The position numbers and the translations under genes are program-made. Below, one piece after another: positions 56,174-64,000 of a stretch of 64,000 bases of DNA. The DNA is taken from assembly GCA_008933995.1 (NCBI GenBank), contig WARS01000009.1, positions 4,000,001 through 4,064,000 of the forward strand, written 5' to 3'. How positions within the stretch are numbered: position 1 is the first letter of the stretch; each line of letters opens with the position of its first letter. The notes under the pieces were generated by a model. The model was not told the DNA's origin and searched no databases. It saw only the letters and a list, made by a program, of their open reading frames with translations. Origin of the DNA: Datnioides undecimradiatus (taxonomy: Eukaryota > Chordata > Actinopteri > Lobotiformes > Datnioididae).

Positions 56174-59100
56174 TGAGCGAGGCATGACTAGAACAAGCAC
56201 TGGTAGGTGAAAAACATGTTTTGACATATTTTGTCATCTCACTTGGTTGCAAATTCACTAAAGGCCTGACACCCACTCAGCAATTATCAGCATAGCTCAC
56301 AGCCAAGAGTAGATTCATGTTGAAATACATGATCATGTCTGTACAGTACATTATGTCCCACGGGACAGAACGGAATATGATACATTACAAACACAGATTT
56401 GTAGTGGTAATTCACTTTTGACATAAACAAATAATGCCTTACTGAGACTGAAAGGCCAAACAGGGCATCACACAGTACATGTTAATGAATGTTAGTGTGA
56501 CTATTGGAGACAGTTAGAGCCCCTCAAGTTAATGTCACACTTTAATGAGTTACATACAACTTTTAATCCACCACAGTGTGGATTCAACTGTAAAACATCC
56601 TATGAGTGAAGGCCACAATGAGTACAGCTTGAGGACAGATATGTATACACGCAAGTGAGGAGGAATCCTCCCCTGGGACGGATTTGTAAATGAAACTTTA
56701 CCTATGAATACGCCCACGCACAGACAAAAGAGGTCACTGAGGTCTGGCATACAGGGTTACAAGTGGCGCGCTGGAAATTTACAGCCCGTCATAAAACATA
56801 AGGCCCAATGACAGACAGCATTTAAACTGTGTAAACACACTGAGCAGATGCATTTTTGTGTATTTAAAAAGGGAAAAAAAAAAAACTACAAGATCTCGGT
56901 AATGAAGCAATAGATGGAAAAGAGAAGCAGAACTTTAAAACTCAAATCAGAAAGAGTAAAACACAATTAAACAGAATATGATTCATGAGATTCAAAACAT
57001 GATTCATTAGGAGCAATAATAGCACTTGTCAGAATGCAAAACCAGAGTAAACAAAACCAGGCAAAGAGTGAAAAAAAACCTGACAAATCACGATACAAAA
57101 CACTCTCTGATACAACTCTTGAGACACAGACTTTAATCTGTAGAGCAGCGGAGCATTAAATGTGTGATCAGTGAAGTGATATTACACTTTGGTGGAACAT
57201 TTTAACTCCACTGGAGGCTCACGGATGTGACAAGGGAGGCTCCAAAGCAGCAAGGCAACAGTACCACAGAGAATATAAAAAAGGCAGAGATGACTGATTC
57301 CTCAGCCAGTAGTGACAGGCGACAGCGCGTCTTCACTATACATCAAGGATCTCAGAGGTTGGAGAGATTTCAAGTGCTTCTGCTCAAGCACTGCACGTTT
57401 CTGACCAGCGTTTCACGAAATGACGGGATATGAGGTTTCAGTGTTTCTGTTTTAGTAAGAAACATGTTCGAACTAATGTCTAATTTCACAAGCTCAATTC
57501 TAAGGAAATACCCTGTCTGATGTTTCATTTGAAGACTGAGCAATTAAACAAACAGGTTTAATTTGCTCATCTTCCCTTTACTGTTTAATCATCAAACTCC
57601 ATACGAGAGAATAGGTGGGTGATTGATAACATTAATCTACATTGGTTTTATTTATTAGCGCATAGTCAAAGTACTGTTAAAAGGGAATTTTCTCATAGAT
57701 GTGACCTGATTATGGGTCATGGTAACTTTACACTCACAACCTCCGCTGCAGAAATTTGCCAAACACAACTCTTTGTAAAGCCACAGGACCTTTTAAAGCT
57801 TTTCAAGTACCCTGGGTGTTTTTAATAAATCATAGCTTTTTGCCCTTAAATAGGTCCGTCAACAGTCAGATTTCTATTTCTTTTGTTAGACGTATGTAAA
57901 AGGACCAATGTCATTACCGTTATTTGCTGAAGGTTGAAGGTTCCCAGTGGAGTTTTTGACCTCGATTAGCACTATGGAGAAGACTTTCCATGAGTGGGTC
58001 CCCATTTTGTTTTGTTTTTCACGCACACTAGTGACACAATAGACCCTCCCACCAGTGATTTTAGACTTTTCCAGCGAATCAGGTTGTGGTAGTGGGTAGC
58101 CAAAAAAAATGCTGTAATGCATCAGCAAAGACAAGAAAGATGAATACTACAAGGGAGCAAAGATAAGTTGCAATTGAAAAGTCAATAAAATTACTATGTT
58201 CCTTTGTCGTTTCCTCCTACACTCTTCTCTGACCTCAGTGGAAAACATGATGAGGTCAAGGAGAGATTAGAAGGATAAACAGTAAAGATAATATCTCCTT
58301 CCCCTTTAGTAAATTATGGTAGAGCAATACAAAAGGAAACACTGAGGCACATTTGCTTTAGCATTTTGAGGCACGGCTGCCACTTGGATACCTCTGGGTC
58401 ATTTTATTCAGCTACAGAACGATCCTAAACAAGAAAGACGGATTTTTGTTTGTTTATAAGACAACTCCAAAAGGCACCTTTAATATGAATATATGGAAAT
58501 GAATAGCTTCCTTTTTTTTTTTTTGTCAGGCTGAACAGCCAAGGACTTCATTGTGTCTGAAACCAAAATTAGATGGCTGATTTTCCATATGTAAAGTAGT
58601 GAGTATTAAACGCTCCCCTCTCTCTATCATTTAGTTGCTGACTGTATCCACCGTTGCATTTCACATACTAATATCAGGCGTTTCTGACGTGCTCATAATT
58701 CTCACTTTGTCACATCTGACAGCAGAGTTATTCCTCTGTTGCGGAGCTCGAGGCACGTTTCTGCAGAGAGTCATTTGAGACACACTGACAGCACCAAAAA
58801 AAAAAAAAAAATAATAATAAATTTAATGAACAGCAATACCTCAAGCATCTCTATCACTGCAATCATCAGAAATTACACAATGCGCCCACAGAGTGAGACA
58901 GAGTGTGTGGGTGGACAGAGTACACTGTTTTTATTAATCATCAAAACCTACGTAGGTTGATAGATGATGCAAGTGTTAATTAATTTCACATAATTATACA
59001 GCGGGAGATCATCATTGAGAAAGTGTAAAACATTTCACAGCAGAATGTAAGAGTGCAGCTTTTCACATTAGGTCAACCTCAGGGGGATTTAACATCAATA

Positions 59101-61983
59101 CAACTGAAATATTTTCATCACTGCTGTTATTTTCTTGCCTGTTTCCACCCGTGAATGCGACTGCAACATAAGAAGATTTTTTTTTTTTTTTTACACTGCT
59201 GTGGCTGAGAGCTATTCTGAATTTAATGAGGAACGCATTTGGCTCGTTCTCAGGCATGACAATGGATACTAGTTACTGTTATTACACAAACACATCCAAG
59301 TTTTGCCTGGCCTTCAACAACAACAACCTCACCTTCCAATGTAACAGGGGGGAGAGAAAGAGGGAGGGAAGAAGAGGCAGCAGTAACAGAGTCACACAGA
59401 GAGGGAGAGAAAGAGAGACAGATGGAGAGAAGAAAGCATAAACACCGCTGAGCAGCAAGAGCGACAATTTAAATTTTGCACCGGTGTTCAGAGTCAATGA
59501 ACAGTGGTGTGTTTGGAGAGAGCACCTGTATCAGAAACTCTTGTCCTGACTACTGACACACAGAAAATCACTGTAATACAAGGCTATTAGAGCATGCGGC
59601 TGAGTAAAAGGCAGGGATTAGTCCGGCTTGTTACTAAAAGAGCTCTAACAACAGTCCCCCGAGGCGCTGACGACTCATCCTCAGGTCCTCGGCAGCGTCT
59701 TGTAAACAGGCCTTTCTTTCTCACCACACAGCAAGGTTGATTCACTCAGCTTCAACCGTTCTATTAAAGAGTCAATCCAAATTACAAAAAAAAAAAACAT
59801 TTTCTCAGTTAGCCAGTATTGGTAAGTTTTTGTTTGTTTTTCATATCGCAAAACCCAATTTGCTCGGGTTTTCAGGTCTCTGAGATTTCTCCCTATGCCA
59901 GTATAATGAAGGTGAATTGAATTTTTGCTTGTGATGCTGGCAGCGCTGAAAAATTACATTTTAAACTACAATAATTGATTTTTTTGAGAGGCAGCAGAAC
60001 AAGCTGAAAACACAGCTGACATCACCTTATAAACTGTTATTGGTAATACAATAGTAGAAATAGTTGCCTATTTTCAGACGCAACAACCACAGAGCAATGT
60101 TAGCATTCATTTAGAGCTGTATTTGTTGCAGTGAAAGTCAGGTATTCACCAAATCCTGAGTGAAATAGTTGTCTCCTTTCATCAGTGAGACGCTGACTTT
60201 GGTTTTCTGCTCTTTGGTGTTGAGCAGGTAGCGTGCCGTGGGTTTGACTGAGCTTTAAGCTGAAAACAGCTTGCAAATGACTGGAAACAAGGTGAAATGA
60301 AACAATATAGTTGTGGTTGGTAAATCCAAAACAGTGAAGAGAGTGAAGAGATGATTCTTGTCACTGTGACTCATTTGATCCGCTGTTAATAGAAAAATAC
60401 TGATTAGCAGCTTCAAACAAATACACGTTTCCAAAATATAGTGGAACTACTCTCTGCCAAAGAAATATTGCCACAATTTTCCGATTATCATTTTTTCAGT
60501 GTTGTTTTTCAGAGCTCTGAACGCCACAAACTAAATTCCTTTGACCTCCATTATCTTGGGGTGGAGACAGAACCCTCCAAACAAATTAAACCAGAACTAT
60601 CTGTATGGTTAGATAACACTCATGGTGTGAAAAGCAGATTTTTTTTTTTGGAATTCAGTTAGACCTAGCCTTAAATCAATCCAACTCCCTCTAACAAGAC
60701 ACCCGTGCACGTGTTCAGGATGAATGTATAAATAAAGCGACACTGCGAAGACAGAAACCCGTGTGAGATTCTCACCAGATCTCCTCTCCTCGTCGCAACG
60801 GCTCTGACATCCCGTTCCACTCTATTTCCCAAACCCATCATTTCCTATACAAATACTGCATTATATCGGCTACAGTCTGTTTTTATTTTCCTCAAAGACG
60901 ATTCCCCTTAGCTGTCTGACTGACAGCTGTGTGTGCATGCATCATTATCTCCTTCACAGAGCTTGTCTGTTGCCGTAGCCTGTGGCAGACCTCAATCACA
61001 CAGTATTAGAAATGACTCCCGTTTCCACGGGGCGCCGCGCTTTTGCCTGCTGCAGGTGTGCTACACATTATATGAACCAGTGAGATATAGGTGAACTAGT
61101 TGTTGTGCCCATCTGGAACCACAGACATATAAAATCAGGTACTTTTGGCACAAGTAAGTTCATTTGGTTTAAGCAGAGATGATGAGTGTTGCTGCAATGT
61201 TCTTATTCCTGTATAGGTGCAGGTCATCGAGGCCAAATAACTGAGAAATAACCTAAAAACAAATAACATAAATGTGAGTGCACTCATCCTCAGACACAGC
61301 TCACTCACTGTCCCTTTGTTGTTATCTAAACTGCCCCAATTATGTCGGCTTTGAGGGTACAATTACGTAAAACCTTAAGAGGAACACCAAGTCACCTCAA
61401 TGTTTAATTTGAGTTTGGGACAGTTTTAAATTCTGATCAGGTCTGAAAGTCTGAGGTTTCAGCACACAGTCAGGTAATAAGATCCACAATAGAGGGTCTA
61501 TGCTAATGCCTTGGCAGATAGCGTGCAGTAGATAAATCATGTTTATAGACTGATGTCCTCGTCTATGGCCTCTGTGAATATAACAAGATTGCTTCCAATT
61601 GCATCTAAATATGAGCTTTATGCATGCAAACACACTGCATAATAAAATACTGCACACACGGATATGGAATAAAGAGTCTCGCTTGCCATTTTAAACTACA
61701 GCCCACCACACCGGCTATTATCTGCTGTTTATATTCTAATATGTGACTATACTGTAAAAAAATGCTGCTTCTTTGTGTCGATCCTGACAATTTGTCAAAT
61801 TTAAATTCAGCAGCACTGGGAGGAACACATCAATTCAAAGTGAAATCAATTCAGCCCCCCCTCCTCCGCCTCTTTTTGACTTTCTCCCACTCTCCTGCTT
61901 CTCCTATCTATTTCTCTTTCCTTTCTGTAATAATTATGTGAGCGGCAGCAAATGTAATTACAAAGGGGTGGGGTTGGGAAGGG

Positions 61984-61987
<4 letters not shown>

Positions 61988-62019
<32 letters not shown>
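61988..62019 (+). repeat. (TG)16 microsatellite
   Basis: A perfect TG run in the long arid5b intron. Confidence 0.96.
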
Positions 62020-62020
<1 letters not shown>

Positions 62021-62110
62021 AAGGAGGGAGGGTGGGGGTGATTGCTACGCATGCACAACAAAATGCAACATTAAAAAGCTATTATCAGAAAAGCGAACAT
62101 TTTGGCAGAT

Positions 62111-62138
62111 ATATGGCGGAGGGCAGCTCCCGCCATAT
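62111..62138 (+). promoter_or_regulatory. Inverted pair of YY1-like sites
   Basis: ATATGGCGG and CCGCCATAT face each other across a 10-bp spacer. The two 9-bp arms are perfectly complementary, and each contains ATGGCGG, the YY1 core. It could be a paired factor site or a short hairpin. Confidence 0.35.
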
Positions 62139-63788
62139 GTTTGTAGAGTCGGGGACAACAAGTCAGGTAGTAATTATCAATCACCATCAGGAGAACCTGT
62201 CAAAACGCTAGGCCGGGCACGCTCTGACTAGCGTTGCCATGGAGACAAGCCCACATCCGAGCAAGTGTGTGTTTACCAGGACATTAAAAATACACTCCCA
62301 TATTTTTATCTCACACTTATGATGTCGTGTAAATTGTTCTTTGAGTTTCTTCGAGCCACCGTTAAAACATTTGTGCATTTGTGTGCGCGACGAGGGTTTG
62401 CTGCCAAACCATACAAGGGAAAGAGATTTTTCAGAGTCAGAGCTGAGGATAATTTTGGTTGAGGTTACGGTTTTGGTTTTACACCAATTTCCTTGCCCTG
62501 GGGATCAGGCACGTCAGGGGTTACAATTAGCAGATGTAAATGGAATATTCTCACCATTGTGATATTAAGATAAATGTGTGTGTGTGAATGTGCACATACA
62601 TAATGCATTTTCCAGTAATGAGCTCATTTCTGTGACCATACTGTTGCTGTACACAGACTCTCCATTCAGACTGTCATTGTTAATATTCCTCAGCTGAGAG
62701 AAGAGGACATTCTCCCAAACCATCATGACTTTGTCAGTTTCAATTTTACATATTCCCTTTTCCCTTTTTTGCATAGCCTTCTTCAGTTTCCATTTTACAT
62801 ACACCAAATGCCTTCAAATCAAATTTCACTGCTTGCCACACAGGGTAACCAAAGTGCCAACATTTCCTGAACAGTGTACAGTCGGTGTGACTTATGAGAG
62901 AATCACACATGAGGAATGTTTCTGGAGCTGATCCAAAATGTTTCTGACGACGGTGCTGCTTTCAGTTGACAATCAATTTCCCTGTGACCTCAATCCATTA
63001 CCCTTCCAGGAATCAGGATTATTTTCACTTAAAACAAGCTCTGGAAATTAAATACATAAGCAAGTAAACATGAAAGCAATTTAGGGTGAAAGTGGTGTAA
63101 GTGCAGTATGAATTTTTCCTGCGTTATTATGGCAGTCATTTGGAAAAAGACGAAAAAAAAATAGGTAGTGCTCTTAATTCATTATTTGTGCGCTGTTGTG
63201 CATGCTCCCCCTGGGGAGAAGCAACATTACTCTTTCATCAGATCAAATGAAGCGAAGCCGTGCCGTTCCAGGAAGAGCCAATTAAACTGTTCAAAGAAGT
63301 TTATTATTGCGACGGATTATGAAATCATTCTCATCGGATTCATTGGGGTGTGTGTTTCGACAGGGGTGTGAATGTGTGTACTTTGCCACTGCGCAAGCTC
63401 ATAAAGGCTGTCGACTCAAGCTTTCCATTTGCAAAGTAAATAGAAAATTATGGTACGCAGTCACAGTGCTGCATGTTTTACAAGAGACATTTCACAAACT
63501 TAATTCACAGCCAAAATAAGCTGTAATTACAGGGAGAAAATCCTTCCTTCAAATCTCTTCTCCCATCTCTTCCCTGCCTTCCTTTCATGCTGTCCACCTC
63601 ATGTGATCGCCTCATGATGGTAGCGTCGCCTGTTAGGTACTCATTAACACACATCACATTCGAGACATGGCCGGGATTAATCGTAACCCAGATCCACTGA
63701 CTGACACACACATACGCACACACGCTGAGGAATGCAAGGACCTTTGACCCTGGAGAACTTAATAATATCACCAAGTATTTAGCTCAAG

Positions 63789-63789
<1 letters not shown>

Positions 63790-63820
<31 letters not shown>
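63790..63820 (+). repeat. (CA)15 microsatellite
   Basis: A perfect run near the right edge. Confidence 0.96.
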
Positions 63821-63822
<2 letters not shown>

Positions 63823-64000
63823 ACATGCACGCACACACACTCACAGTGTAATCACACAAGAAAGAAACTCTTTGGTGCTGGCTAAAGTCCAACCAGGCAC
63901 AATATCTTTCTGTGTGTATTTAATCTGTAATAACTAACGGCGCTGCTTTGCTGTCAAGGCATAAATAAACAAACTACAACACAGCACAGGCTGTAAATAT

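Larger units (their letters stand above)
51364..64000 (-). other. arid5b: arid5b long intron, running off the right edge
   Basis: 12.6 kb with no exon found: the BAH-region peptides known from ARID5B were not seen on the minus strand. Microsatellites and the repeat at 55029-55592 are listed separately. The stretch 63170-63460 is non-repetitive with balanced composition and is a candidate conserved element on appearance only. Confidence 0.65.

Overview
The window is vertebrate nuclear DNA, almost certainly from a teleost fish and probably a percomorph. The proteins read as fish versions of three vertebrate genes. Introns are compact with canonical splice sites. CA/GT microsatellites are abundant, and several interspersed repeats resemble families common in percomorph genomes. 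No bacterial operon, CRISPR array, viral remnant or clear functional tRNA/rRNA gene was seen.

Left part (1-18.2 kb): the 5' portion of cep170 on the minus strand. A promoter/first non-coding exon lies near 17.9-18.15 kb, a second non-coding exon at 9038-9097, and the start-codon exon at 8642-8746. Exons encoding the forkhead-associated (FHA) domain and the following linker run down to 775; the rest of the gene lies beyond base 1. One of its introns (3054-3188) is a textbook minor-class (U12) AT-AC intron.

Middle (18.2-29.3 kb): a roughly 2-kb divergent spacer, then a complete rtkn2 (rhotekin-2) gene on the plus strand. It has 13 coding exons, 727 codons that stay in frame through every junction, and a 2.1-kb 3' UTR with an AATAAA at 29282. 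The encoded protein has a REM/HR1 coil, an anillin-like region, a PH domain and a proline-rich tail.

Right part (29.7-64 kb): the 3' two thirds of arid5b on the minus strand. The six 3' coding exons are present: the pre-ARID linker, the four exons making up the ARID DNA-binding domain, and the long terminal exon. The 3' UTR converges on that of rtkn2. The 5' exons for the BAH-like N-terminus are not in the window; 51364-64000 is intron, rich in microsatellites and containing one recognisable interspersed repeat.

The tail-to-tail rtkn2/arid5b arrangement is the same as RTKN2/ARID5B on human 10q21. The head-to-head cep170/rtkn2 neighbourhood is not the human arrangement. The three genes do not form a pathway: CEP170 is a centrosome/microtubule protein, RTKN2 a Rho-GTP effector and ARID5B a DNA-binding chromatin cofactor. 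I found no wholly new biological system. The observations most worth checking are the AT-AC intron, the rhotekin-1-like leader of rtkn2, a strong CTCF-like site in an arid5b intron, a SINE bounded by inverted repeats, and a 14-base sequence identical to a cDNA-library adapter.
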